Part shown: piece after piece, positions 14,738-23,756 of the stretch
Layout: each line of letters begins with the position of its first letter
Position numbering within the stretch: the stretch's first letter is position 1
Assembly: GCF_000631985.1 (NCBI RefSeq)
Contig: NZ_JFYN01000002.1
Coordinates: forward strand, 1-64,000
DNA from: Pseudomonas sp. RIT288
Lineage (GTDB): Bacteria > Pseudomonadota > Gammaproteobacteria > Pseudomonadales > Pseudomonadaceae
Reading direction: 5' to 3'
Length of the DNA: 64,000 bases
Notes under the pieces: model-generated
What the model was told of the DNA's origin: nothing
The model's database searches: none
Seen by the model: the letters and a program-made list of their open reading frames with translations, nothing else
Program-made: the position numbers and the translations under genes

Positions 14738-16564
14738 TCAGGTTGATGGGGTTGAAGATTCTGTTGAGGGTTTTCGCATAATTTGTTCCAAATAGTCGGG
14801 TGCCATGCCTTTTGTTTTGTTCAGGCTTGGAATATCGAATTCCCGAACTCTGAAATACTTTGGAATTGGAGCACCAGTGCCGTGAGGAATCTGTTGGATC
14901 ATAAATTGGTCGTTAAGGTAGAACTCAAGCAGATCCTCTACTTCGAAGCTGAGCACTTTTGGTTCTGGGCTGTACCACTCGTCCAACAGCGCTTTTATCG
15001 GTGCTGAAGGGAAACTGGTTTTCAATCGCCATGCTTCACGATCTACGTCCTCGAGCCAAGCCAGCTCCGCACGAAGGGCAGCCTTGCCTTGTTGAGTTTG
15101 TTTCAAGGATTGATCGCGTTTTGCAGCTTGCGCGTCGCTTTCACTACCCATCCCGAGTGCACGAGCGATTGAGCCTTGTTTGCCCAGGATAGGACGTTGC
15201 AAGCGCTCTTCCTCGTCGTCGTATGCTTTGTGTTGCTGGCGGTAAAGTTCCCATAAAACGCGTAAACGCTGGATGTACAAACGTCGGTGAGCTAAAAAGC
15301 TTTCGGCGGAAACCTTTTGGTTTCCAGCTTTGCTCATGTAGTCTTTGCTCGCACCAATGGCGCTAGTGCCATTGATGTGATCATTGAGCACAAAGTACTC
15401 AGCCGTTGTCCGGTCGGCCTCATGCAACTCATTCAGAGATAGGAGCGGTACGCCAGCGCGGTACGCGGCTTGATACATTTCATGCAAGCTCGCTAGATGG
15501 AGTTCAGAACTGTGAGCAACGTCTTTTTTCTTTAATCCTCCCCCTACGTCATAGCTTGTACCAGGTACTAAACGCTCTTCCCATTTCGGCGTTGAGGTGC
15601 CGGTACCGATAAGTCTTGAACGGCGGGCGTCTTGGCACTCATGAGCGGCAACAAGATGGAGGGCAGATTTAACGGGACCTGCCAAGCACTCTCCATCGTC
15701 GACAGTATTTACAAATGGGATCAAGTACTCCATGACAATAGAACTTTCACCGCTCCGATCTACAGAGTCGAACAACCCGGCAAAAATCACTTCAAGTTTT
15801 ACGCCTTTAAGAGTGGTCGTGCCGGGATCACACTCTTCGAAAAGCTTATGTATAAAAGCTCGGGCTAGACTAGCGCCGAAGTCAAACCCAAAAATTGAAA
15901 CTGCGACACGCTTTACTGGCACACCCGTTTTGGCCTTTGCTGACTCGAGTGTATCCTCGAAAACTTTAAATGCCGCTTCAAGACGTGTATCAACACCAGT
16001 TTTTAAAAAAGTAGCTATTATTTCGTTATCTCGAGTAGTCGCGAAAATATCAAGCGCTGCTGGTGCGGCAGCTTTGAGCGCACTCGTAATGATGTTGCCG
16101 ACCTTGAGGTTGTTAAGTAGCGCTTCCCACCATTTTTTACCCGTCAGAACATCTTTGACGGCATCTAATGGAGTGTTTTTTGCTGTGTCTTCAGGTGATT
16201 TAATAGCGCTATCCATTGCTTTGCTTACTGCGCCATCCAATCCTGCGCCAGTTAATTCGGCGCCGCCGCCAAGCGTGGCATCGAATTCGGTAGCCAACCC
16301 AGAGATATAGAATCTTCGACGGACCGTAGTGCTGTCGTTATTAGGTTTCTGGTTGTCGTCGGGGTGAGCGAAAAATAAACGCGCCACATTGCTTAGGTTG
16401 TTTTCTTGTGTGTCGGCAATTAAATTTCGACCGAACCCATCAAAAAAAAAGCTTAAATACAAAGTGGATTCGCAGGGCAGAACGGACTTCTTCTGATCCC
16501 CTGCGCAAGTACTAGCTTTCGTGCTTACTGATTGAGCACGATCAAGGTTGTTTGTTTCGTTCAT
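14738..16564 (-). CDS. Tle1-like (DUF2235) T6SS phospholipase-family protein with degenerate catalytic motifs
   Basis: 608 residues. The start LYLSFFFDGFGRNLIAD, the central VSIFGFDFGASLARAFIHKLFEE, the FAGLFDSVDRSG strand and PGTSYDVGGGLK identify the alpha/beta-hydrolase domain of Tle1 effectors. The nucleophile elbow, normally GFSRGA, reads GFDFGA (Asp at 228), and the usual His in the PGxHxDVGGG loop is Ser337; the Asp266 site remains. On these residues it should not work as a standard Ser lipase. The C-terminal ~200 residues are helical and Glu/Lys/Arg rich. The ATG overlaps the TGA of the upstream DUF3304 gene. The neighbours (truncated vgrG, DUF4123 adaptor, DUF3304 copies) identify it as T6SS cargo. 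Confidence 0.8.
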   Translation of the reverse strand: MNETNNLDRAQSVSTKASTCAGDQKKSVLPCESTLYLSFFFDGFGRNLIADTQENNLSNVARLFFAHPDDNQKPNNDSTTVRRRFYISGLATEFDATLGGGAELTGAGLDGAVSKAMDSAIKSPEDTAKNTPLDAVKDVLTGKKWWEALLNNLKVGNIITSALKAAAPAALDIFATTRDNEIIATFLKTGVDTRLEAAFKVFEDTLESAKAKTGVPVKRVAVSIFGFDFGASLARAFIHKLFEECDPGTTTLKGVKLEVIFAGLFDSVDRSGESSIVMEYLIPFVNTVDDGECLAGPVKSALHLVAAHECQDARRSRLIGTGTSTPKWEERLVPGTSYDVGGGLKKKDVAHSSELHLASLHEMYQAAYRAGVPLLSLNELHEADRTTAEYFVLNDHINGTSAIGASKDYMSKAGNQKVSAESFLAHRRLYIQRLRVLWELYRQQHKAYDDEEERLQRPILGKQGSIARALGMGSESDAQAAKRDQSLKQTQQGKAALRAELAWLEDVDREAWRLKTSFPSAPIKALLDEWYSPEPKVLSFEVEDLLEFYLNDQFMIQQIPHGTGAPIPKYFRVREFDIPSLNKTKGMAPDYLEQIMRKPSTESSTPST

Positions 16565-17052
16565 TTTTTGCTTCCCTGCACTATATCGTTTGTGGAGTCG
16601 GGCACCTCAGGAAAGGGACTGATTAGGCTAGGGCTCCATTTTAACTCGACTACATTCCCAGGAAGAAACCGTACGTGAAGATAGGTATCATTTCGCTGCC
16701 GTTCTGGCAAAGGTAATACCCGCACATGCTCTTCTTTTCTCATTCCTTGGCGATATTGTTCTCCTGTAATGCTAAGGATCCAAGTGACTTTTACTGTAGG
16801 TCCTTTGATTCTCTTACAGCACATTACACCTCCACCACCCATAGCAAATAGATTGCCCCCCCAAAAGTCGTCTACCCAGAAGCTAAATATAGGCCTATCC
16901 ATATAGTTTTCAGACGTCAACATCGCGCCCGGTGTACGAAACTGGTTATAAAGAAGCGAACCTATAAAAGGCATCAGTAATACGAATATCCCGATGGCAA
17001 GATTGCGGCGTCGCCAGATTTTTTGCCGCTTGGTATTCATGGCCATGGTCAT
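16561..17052 (-). CDS. DUF3304 protein, paralogue 4 (upstream of the Tle1-like gene)
   Basis: 163 residues. Basic KRQKIWRRRNLAIGIFVLLMPFIGSLLYNQF anchor, then PGAMLTSENYMDRPIFSFWVDDFWGGNLFAMGGGGVMCCKRI and LHVRFLPGNVVELKWSPSLISPF. It is closest to paralogues 2 and 3. The stop overlaps the Tle1-like start (ATGA), so the two are translationally coupled, the arrangement expected of an effector and its cognate immunity protein. Starts at the first or third residue Met are equally possible. Confidence 0.78.
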   Translation of the reverse strand: MTMAMNTKRQKIWRRRNLAIGIFVLLMPFIGSLLYNQFRTPGAMLTSENYMDRPIFSFWVDDFWGGNLFAMGGGGVMCCKRIKGPTVKVTWILSITGEQYRQGMRKEEHVRVLPLPERQRNDTYLHVRFLPGNVVELKWSPSLISPFPEVPDSTNDIVQGSKK

Positions 17053-17142
17053 TTACGAAAATCCTTCATCCAGCAATGCATCTTGAATATTCAAAAAGTG
17101 TGGGACAAACAGAATGACTGATTTGCAGGTTCATCACCCAAC

Positions 17143-17982
17143 TCACTCCGACAACTCTCTCATCACCACCCCAAGCGGCAGATTCTCTCCAACCGCTCGC
17201 GCTTTGGCCTTTTCCCACATCGGCCAGTTTCTTGGGAATTCGCGATCCATCAGTTGCAGGCTGGCAAACAGGCTGACGTCCTCCGGGTCGGTCAAACCTT
17301 CTTCGCGGCCCGCGTCCAACGCTTCTTTGACCTGTTTCAGCCGTGCACCGTGGCAGATGCTGCTGAACACTTCCGGCGCTTCTTTTTCCAGTTCGGTGGT
17401 GAGGCTGTAGGGCAGGGGATCAATCTCCATGTCCGTCCACAGCTTGCCATCCAGAAAGATCGGGTCGTATTTGCCGGGTTGTTCGAGGTTGAGTCCTTTC
17501 AGGCACTCCCATTGATCCTCTTCTGCGGGCACCCACCATTCTTGCAGTGGACTAAAAAGCCACGCATGCCACGAAAGATCGTCACGGGCGTACAGCATCG
17601 GCAGGACTTCCGGTGCGCAACTGCGGATCATCAGCACTTCGCCCGCTTCATTTTTTGCCAATAACGCATCGCTCAGATGAGCGGCGAGCTTGTCGGCGGA
17701 ACACTCGGTGCGAATCCAGCTGGCCATGGCGGTACAGCCGGTGAAGTATTCGTGAGCGAGAAAAGCCTCGAATTCCATATGGCTGACGTCGACCAGCCAC
17801 GGGCCGTAGTTGCGCAGTTCGGCGAACTCCGGTTGCACCATCAAGGGGCGGCGTGACGGGTCAGCATTGAGAAACTGCAACCGGGCGGGTTCTGCCAGCA
17901 GACCGATTTCGACGATGGCGAATAGCGACTGAGCGTTCTTTTGCGCTTCGCTCCAGGCGTTCGCGGCATCACTCTTCGTCAT
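17143..17982 (-). CDS. DUF4123 T6SS adaptor protein (for the Tle1-like cargo)
   Basis: 279 residues from the ATG at 17982, which overlaps the vgrG TGA. DUF4123 proteins are chaperone/adaptors that load a particular effector onto its VgrG tip. Features: an N-terminal LFAIVEIGLLAEP strand, NYGPWLVDVSHMEFEAFLAHEYFTGCTAMASWIRTE, SDALLAKNEAGEVLMIRSCAPEVLPML, LFSPLQEWWVP, and a helical C-terminus. It differs widely from the second adaptor at 23753, consistent with each serving its own cargo. Confidence 0.85.
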   Translation of the reverse strand: MTKSDAANAWSEAQKNAQSLFAIVEIGLLAEPARLQFLNADPSRRPLMVQPEFAELRNYGPWLVDVSHMEFEAFLAHEYFTGCTAMASWIRTECSADKLAAHLSDALLAKNEAGEVLMIRSCAPEVLPMLYARDDLSWHAWLFSPLQEWWVPAEEDQWECLKGLNLEQPGKYDPIFLDGKLWTDMEIDPLPYSLTTELEKEAPEVFSSICHGARLKQVKEALDAGREEGLTDPEDVSLFASLQLMDREFPRNWPMWEKAKARAVGENLPLGVVMRELSE

Positions 17983-19712
17983 CAATTGGCCCCCGACTGC
18001 AGCGCCAGTTTTTCTCGCATGGCTTTCTTCAAGCATTCAATGCAGATGCCTTTAGGTGCCTGGAGCTTAGGCGTTGTCGCCAACGATTCAGCCTGCATCA
18101 TTTGATTGATGCGGGTTTGCATCAGACGTCCGGCGTTATCGATGGCCGCGAGGCCAGGAATGAACGGTGCGAGGATCTGGATGCCGGTACCCGTGCCAGG
18201 CGCACCGCCGGTATTCACCTTCACCTCCGCGCCACTGATCGTGACGCCGCCAGCATCGACCTTCACAAAGCTCCCACCCGCCTTGGCGGTCAGCTCCATG
18301 CCACCCTCGATCACCACTTTCTCACCCGCGTGATAGTGAATCTCCGTCCCAGCCTCGACAAATTGCGCCGTACCGACTTTCACATGCTGCGTCACGCCCA
18401 CCGTCAGGTGATCATCCGCGCGCATCTCGCTGATGCGATCCAGATGGGTAATCCGGTGCTCCTCGACCTTGAACTCGCTCAGGGTGTTGGCTTCAACCGT
18501 GTCATGCCGCTCATTCCCCACGCGGATCTTTTGGTCGTGCTCGATGTTTTCATCCCAATCGCGCTGGGCATGGATGTAGATTTGCTCGGCACCCTTTTTG
18601 TCTTCGATGCGGAACTCGTTGTAGCCCTTGCCGCCTGGGGAGCTGAGGGTTTTGAAGGTGCTGCGGGTCTTGTTCGCCGGCAGGTCGTAGGGGACGACGT
18701 TTTCCTTGTGGTACAGGCAGCCGGTGACGAGTGGCTGGTCGGGGTCGCCTTCGAGGAAGGTGACGAGGACTTCCATGCCGATGCGCGGGATGGCGATGCC
18801 GCCGTAGGCCGCGCCGGCCCAGCCGCTGGCGACGCGCAGCCAGCAGGTGGTTTTGTCGTCGGACTGGCCGTCGCGGTCCCAGTGGAACTGGACTTTGATG
18901 CGGCCGTACTGGTCGCAGTGGATCTCTTCGCCGGCGGGGCCGGTGACGACCGCGGTCTGGCTGCCAAGGACTTTTGGTTTCGGGTGTTCGAGGGCAGGGC
19001 GGTAGTGCGTGTCCCACGGGGTGGCGAGGAAGCTGTTGCGGTAGCCCTGGTGGAAATCGCTTTTGTTGTCGGTGACGTCGCTGGTGACGTTTTCACTGAG
19101 CACTTGCGGTTGTTTGCCTTCGTGGAAGACTTCGAGCAGCAGCCACAAGTCGTTCCATTCGGCGCGCGGGTGTTCGGCCAGGGTCAGGAAGTGGCCGCTG
19201 GTCAGGGTCGGTTCGTCACCTTTGCCTTCGGCGAGTTTGTAGTCGCTGCGATGGCGCTCCAAGGCGCGGGTCGAGAGAAATTTGCCGCGCTCGCGAGTGG
19301 TGAAACGACCGGGGTAATCGTAGTCCTCAAGATCCGGGGCGAACTCGGATTTGACCGCGCCTTCGGGCAGGATCTTCGGTTTTTCGAAGTCGTAGTCGCG
19401 GCGGCTGACGCGTGTGGTGCGGGTTTCCAGGCGCAGGTTGAAACGCTTGATCACCGGTTTGTCGGCGCTCATGCCGGAGTCTTGCTGGTAGCTCACGGCC
19501 TTGAGTTTGCGGAACACTGTCTGGTCGTCGCCGAACACCAGTTTGTGGCCGCTGCTGCTGTGCTGGAAGTGGAAGTGAATGCCTTCCTCTTCGCACAGCC
19601 GCTGGATGAAGTGCAGGTCGGACTCGTCGTACTGCAGGCAGTAATCGCGATGCGGGTACTCGGCGTTGAGCTGGAAGCTGTAGGCGTCGGCCAGAATGCC
19701 GCGATCTTCCAT
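17982..19712 (-). pseudogene. vgrG: 5'-truncated vgrG (orphan VgrG tip)
   Basis: The frame encodes a VgrG lacking the first ~120-135 residues. Homology to the intact copy starts at EDRGILADAYSFQLNAEYP, exactly after the Met codon at 19712. Upstream sequence (to 19808 the frame stays open) is unrelated. From there it matches the intact VgrG residue for residue with only a few substitutions through the gp27/gp5-like parts (CDQYGRIKVQFHWDRDG, GMEVLVTFLEGDPDQPLVTG) and the DUF2345 beta-helix. It then diverges after VNTGGAPG into its own tip (GIQILAPFIPGLAAIDNAGRLMQ) ending CIECLKKAMREKLALQSGAN. Without the N-terminal barrel it is unlikely to trimerise as a working spike. Confidence 0.85.
18260..19709. 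repeat. 1.45 kb direct repeat, copy 1 (vgrG core)
   Basis: This stretch aligns without gaps to 24855-26304 at a constant offset of 6595 bases, with only scattered substitutions. It ends abruptly at 19709, where copy 2 continues into the vgrG 5' region and copy 1 does not. Both lie in the same orientation. Confidence 0.85.
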
Positions 19713-19817
19713 GGCTTGGGCAGCAAATGTTGACGCTTGCCTGAAGTTGTATTGGCAGGATGGAACGGGAGCCTGACGAGACTCCCTCCTGCAATCAGAC
19801 GTCATCACTTATTTACA

Positions 19818-22043
19818 TCAAGCCGTGGCCCTGTTAGTCGCTGATGGAATTTGTGCCAAACGCTCAGATTTCTGATTTTCACTGTGCGCAGCCCAACGAT
19901 CGATATGTGTTTGCAAATCCGGAAGTGCAGTGCAATCACCATAAATATTAGCCAACGTCAGTGTGGTGGTGCTCAAGCGTGTAATTGTCGTGATTGTCTC
20001 TTTGAGCGCATCCAATTCCTTTTGATTGTGCTTAATCGCTTGCCTGATTGCAGTTTGACGTTCCTGAAGATCTGACATTGTTGCGCGGCGTTGGAATGCA
20101 GTCGCGCGATCTTGCGGCCGGCTTTCAATCATTCCCCCTGGGAACTCATTGTCCGCCGCAATCTGCCACTGTTCCAGTTGAGTACGGTAGGTTTCAACTT
20201 CAAGTTTTAACCGGTCGGATTCGGTCGCACTGATGATATAGCCGCCAGTTTTCTCCGTATCTTGCCAGCGACGTAGCGTTGCCCAACATGCCGGAATATA
20301 ACCGTCGAGCATCTTGTGATCGGCACCGTTGGCCGCCTGAACCAGGAATTGCTTGCGATCCGGTGTGTCGTTGTTTTTCAGCTGCGCAACGCACTTGGCC
20401 ATGGCTGCTTCTTCGTAGCCTTCGCAACCGGGTGTCCAAAGGACAGACGAGACCTCTCGACCGGGCAGGCGCAGTGGCATGAAGTAGCGCTGCTCGCCAT
20501 GATGCCAATAAGGCTTGCCGCCAAAACGCGTCAAGCCGGCCGCAAACACCAGTCCCCCGGCGGCTGGCGTCAAAACACCCGAGACAGTTGCCGCAAGGCC
20601 GGTGATCCAGATCGGCTTTTTGGTATCCATCCAGCCGGCGGGTACGCTCGGCACAGGGTCGTTTTGGTTGACGATCCGGTGATGAACCAGGCCGCTGGCG
20701 GATTCGACGAAGTCTTTGTCGCCGGCACGCGGTGAGCCGAAGGTGTAGAGGATTACGTCGCTAGTGATCTCACGATGGAGCCATTCCGAAAGCAGCAAGG
20801 AAATGGCGCCGCCCAGACTATGGCCGCAGACGATGATTTTCTGGTCGGTGCGAAAGCGAAGAATGTAGCGTTCGATAAATGGCCGCAACGCCATGAACGC
20901 TTCATAAAAGCCTTGATGCGTCTTTCCGGTTCCGCCCTCAATCGGTACTTGTTTGGCATCGGCATCTCGCCAGCCGTCCCAGCCTTCGGCCGTACCCCGT
21001 ACACCGATAAGGATGATCCGGTCATCGTGGGTGGCATAGGCCTGGGTGTCGGTATTTTTCCAGTCCGTTGCACCTTGTCTCAAATCATTGAAAAAATGCA
21101 CGTCTGAGGGGGTTTCCAGTTCTTCACCAGAGGATGGGTCATTCTGCGGGTAAAGTTCTGGATCGAAGGGGACGATTTCCAGGCGCTTGGAGTAGGGCAC
21201 ATCTTCTACGAGTGGAAACGATGGCTTCTTGGAGTCCGCGTAACTCGACGGCTCTTCGAAACACGCAAGGCAAGTATTCAGTACATGACCAATGGTGCCG
21301 CGCGAGGGATAGGTGAACGCAAAATCTTTTTTCGGGGCCGCATCAGCTTTCTCAGGTGTCTGACCGAAAGCGCCGTAACTGAGCGTGGCGAGCAGAGACA
21401 GTTGATAAAGGTTCAACGCGCTGAATTCCGGCGCCAGCGACAGAAGCGGCCTGAACGCGCGCAAGGCGCGAACTTCGAGGACATAGTGTTTTTCTGGTAG
21501 CAGGCCTACACCAAAACTCGGAACTTTGTCCCCGGCGAAATCACGGGCGAGTTTGGCGCAACCTGCTGGCACAGGATTTGAAAGCTTTGCAGCAGGGGGC
21601 AAATGTTTGCTGAATTCAACAAAGTCACGAACTTCAACGTTGTGAAACTCGCCTTTTTCTGCCGAGGCGCGGTATGCACCCGTTTTGCTGGTGCTACCAA
21701 TTGGTCGTCGTAGTGTTTGCTCTGCGGCAGCTTGCAGCTCTGTTATCGGCAATGGGTAATCTTTCCGGTTTGACAGATCGGCATAGATCTTTTCTCCACC
21801 CTTGTATGGGGCGGATAGTGTCAATATCAGCGGTCCGCTGTAAGTCCCTGTTAATCGAGCATAAGCCTCTCCGTCCAAGACCCCTTCGTATCTTGTACCT
21901 TCAGAGTCAGTCAATACATAGCTGAGGCCTGCATAAGGCGTGGCTTCTCCGAACTCGTCTACTAAGCGGAAACTTATCCAGCCCCCCCGCAACGGACATG
22001 TGCGCCCTTGATCAGAAAGCAGTGATTTTTCTTGGCTCTGCAT
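19818..22043 (-). CDS. T6SS lipase effector with class 3 lipase domain (Tle-type)
   Basis: 741 residues. Residues ~15-90 form a beta-rich N-terminal domain (CPLRGGWISFRLVDEFGEATPYAGLSY, SGPLILTLS) of the kind fused to T6SS cargo. The lipase core runs ~330-520, with an oxyanion strand IILIGVRGTAEGWDGW, nucleophile elbow CGHSLGGAISLLL (Ser409), Asp462 in NQNDPVPSVP and His514/515 in YWHHGEQRY. So the Ser-Asp-His triad is intact. Gly/Ala-rich stretches near 480-505 could act as a membrane-entry segment. The C-terminal ~150 residues are coiled-coil-like. By the lipase_3 domain it is nearest to Tle2-type effectors. It follows two lipoprotein genes and precedes the truncated vgrG. Confidence 0.82.
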   Translation of the reverse strand: MQSQEKSLLSDQGRTCPLRGGWISFRLVDEFGEATPYAGLSYVLTDSEGTRYEGVLDGEAYARLTGTYSGPLILTLSAPYKGGEKIYADLSNRKDYPLPITELQAAAEQTLRRPIGSTSKTGAYRASAEKGEFHNVEVRDFVEFSKHLPPAAKLSNPVPAGCAKLARDFAGDKVPSFGVGLLPEKHYVLEVRALRAFRPLLSLAPEFSALNLYQLSLLATLSYGAFGQTPEKADAAPKKDFAFTYPSRGTIGHVLNTCLACFEEPSSYADSKKPSFPLVEDVPYSKRLEIVPFDPELYPQNDPSSGEELETPSDVHFFNDLRQGATDWKNTDTQAYATHDDRIILIGVRGTAEGWDGWRDADAKQVPIEGGTGKTHQGFYEAFMALRPFIERYILRFRTDQKIIVCGHSLGGAISLLLSEWLHREITSDVILYTFGSPRAGDKDFVESASGLVHHRIVNQNDPVPSVPAGWMDTKKPIWITGLAATVSGVLTPAAGGLVFAAGLTRFGGKPYWHHGEQRYFMPLRLPGREVSSVLWTPGCEGYEEAAMAKCVAQLKNNDTPDRKQFLVQAANGADHKMLDGYIPACWATLRRWQDTEKTGGYIISATESDRLKLEVETYRTQLEQWQIAADNEFPGGMIESRPQDRATAFQRRATMSDLQERQTAIRQAIKHNQKELDALKETITTITRLSTTTLTLANIYGDCTALPDLQTHIDRWAAHSENQKSERLAQIPSATNRATA

Positions 22044-22051
22044 AAAAATCC

Positions 22052-22918
22052 TTATTCATTACACCCGGGATACACGGAGCAATCGCGTCCATTCAGTTTG
22101 AAAGTTCTAAATTGAGGGGGCGAAGTACATAGTTCTTCTCGACTAGAATTCCAGCGTCCAGTACATGGCTTCCAGCCACCTGGGAGCTTGATCCAGTAAT
22201 TTTGATAGTATGGTTCTTCTAATGGGGATAATTTGAACTCTACATGGACTGACTTGTTCGATATGTCGCCTCTTGCGATTACGCCACCAAGCTTGCGACG
22301 TTTAAAGCGATCGTGTGTCATTTCCCACTCAGGGCCTGTTGCTTCACAGGAAAGGATTTTTTCAATTTCGCCTTTTTTGATTTTTGATGTGCTTATCTGG
22401 AAGTACCAAGTGCAGATTCCGCGTTGCTCTATAACGCTAGAGGCCGACTCTATTGTGATGGAGGCCTTATCTGCAACTGAAAGCCCACCTGCTAACTCCA
22501 TGTCGCGATCCAAGGAGCCTGGGCCGTATCTACCGCTTAGCTCATAGCTAACGCTTGTAAGCTCCATCGAACAGTCCGCGATATTATATTCAAGCGGAAT
22601 ATCCGTAGATACTGTCTGCTCAACTTGCTTTGCCTCAGTCGTATTAGATTTTTGTTGTTGGCGTGTCACCTTTCCACCAAGGCCGGGGCTATAGATATCG
22701 CATTTTTTTCCATCTTTAGGAGAGTATTTGGCTTTTGATGTGAAGCCGAATTTGGCAGGGATGGTGGCAACTAGAGTGAAGTGATCGTTGCTGTAATAGC
22801 TTGTAGCCCCTTCTAACGAGTTGCTCGCAATTTGCCCGGCAAAGCTGCATGCGCCCATTAATGGTAGAACAAGGAAAAACACAATTCTGACACTGTGCGG
22901 GAAATAACGGTCACTCAT
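22052..22918 (-). CDS. Lipoprotein, probable immunity to the T6SS lipase (paralogue B)
   Basis: 288 residues from the ATG at 22918 (the frame is open to 22969). Lipobox LVLPLMGAC puts the acylated Cys at residue 24. The mature domain begins SYYSNDHFTLVATIPAKFGFTSKA and includes GGKVTRQQQKSNTTEAK, TDIPLEYNIADCSMEL, QRGICTWYFQIS and IKLPGGWKPC, closely parallel to paralogue A. It overlaps paralogue A by 8 bases and ends 9 bases before the lipase start. Periplasm-facing lipoproteins beside Tle effectors commonly neutralise them, so immunity is the best guess (inference). AT-rich relative to neighbours. Confidence 0.75.
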   Translation of the reverse strand: MSDRYFPHSVRIVFFLVLPLMGACSFAGQIASNSLEGATSYYSNDHFTLVATIPAKFGFTSKAKYSPKDGKKCDIYSPGLGGKVTRQQQKSNTTEAKQVEQTVSTDIPLEYNIADCSMELTSVSYELSGRYGPGSLDRDMELAGGLSVADKASITIESASSVIEQRGICTWYFQISTSKIKKGEIEKILSCEATGPEWEMTHDRFKRRKLGGVIARGDISNKSVHVEFKLSPLEEPYYQNYWIKLPGGWKPCTGRWNSSREELCTSPPQFRTFKLNGRDCSVYPGCNE

Positions 22919-23756
22919 TAATTGCTCCTTGTTCAACGCAGTTTGGATATACGGTGCATTCGCGCTCATTTGCCATGAAGGATCGGAATATAGGTGGATC
23001 TACACATCGGGCCGTATATTTCGTTTCTTGACAAGGTTTCCATCCGTAAGCTGTTTTAATCCAGCGATTAGCTTTGGAGGGTTCTTCAATTTTAGAGAAA
23101 TTAAATGTAACGCTGATTATATTTTTTGACAGTATGTCTCGAGCTATCGTGCCCCCAATTTTTTTTTGTTGGGAATAATCAGCCTGGACTTTCCACTTTT
23201 CGTCCGCGGCGCTGCATGACAAAATTTTCTCAATATTGTCTTTTTTCGTCTTCGCTGTGCTGATTTGAAAAAGCCATCTACAGATTCCACGTTGTGCTAT
23301 TACATTTTTAGAAGGTTGTTCTGGGGCGCTCTTGAAGTCTTTTACAGTTAACCCTCCTGCAAATTCCAAATCACGATCCCGGGCGCCCGTTCCATAAGAA
23401 GCACTCACCTCATAACTAACCCTGCCAAGCTCCATCGAACACCCCGCAATGTGATATTCCAGCGGTATATCCGTAGACGCAGTCTGCGCTTCCGCTTTTG
23501 CTTCAACCGTATTGGACTTCTGCTGTTGACGGGTGACGTAGCCGCCGAGTCCGGAGCTGTAGACCTCGCAGGTCTGGCCCGGTTTTGGGTAGTAGTGTGC
23601 TTTAGAGGTGAAACCGACGTTCGCCGGTACGGTGGCGACCAAGGTGAAATGGTCGCTTGAGTAGTAACTCACGCTGCTTTCGGCAATCTGTTGCGCGAAG
23701 CTGCATCCGGCCAGTGCCGGTAGCACTGCCATCGCAAGGCAAAGACTGATTCTCAA
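22911..23756 (-). CDS. Lipoprotein, probable immunity to the T6SS lipase (paralogue A)
   Basis: 281 residues from a TTG at 23756 that overlaps the adaptor stop (TTGA). This start gives a proper signal peptide, MRISLCLAMAVLPALAGC, with the lipid Cys at 18; the next ATG would leave too short a signal. The mature domain is homologous to paralogue B throughout (SYYSSDHFTLVATVPANVGFTSKA, YVTRQQQKSNTVEAK, TDIPLEYHIAGCSMELG, AQRGICRWLFQIS). Six or more conserved cysteines suggest disulfides in the periplasm. The tandem pair arose by duplication. Confidence 0.75.
   Translation of the reverse strand: MRISLCLAMAVLPALAGCSFAQQIAESSVSYYSSDHFTLVATVPANVGFTSKAHYYPKPGQTCEVYSSGLGGYVTRQQQKSNTVEAKAEAQTASTDIPLEYHIAGCSMELGRVSYEVSASYGTGARDRDLEFAGGLTVKDFKSAPEQPSKNVIAQRGICRWLFQISTAKTKKDNIEKILSCSAADEKWKVQADYSQQKKIGGTIARDILSKNIISVTFNFSKIEEPSKANRWIKTAYGWKPCQETKYTARCVDPPIFRSFMANERECTVYPNCVEQGAINE

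Noticed and set aside
18102..19733. 543-residue plus-strand open frame
   Set aside because: It is the exact antisense of the truncated vgrG core. Codon structure and homology are on the minus strand, and the same shadow recurs opposite the intact copy.
19713..19808. Upstream extension of the truncated vgrG as a new N-terminal domain
   Set aside because: Only 32 residues, with no similarity to VgrG or a recognisable domain; more simply read as junction sequence after a deletion or recombination.
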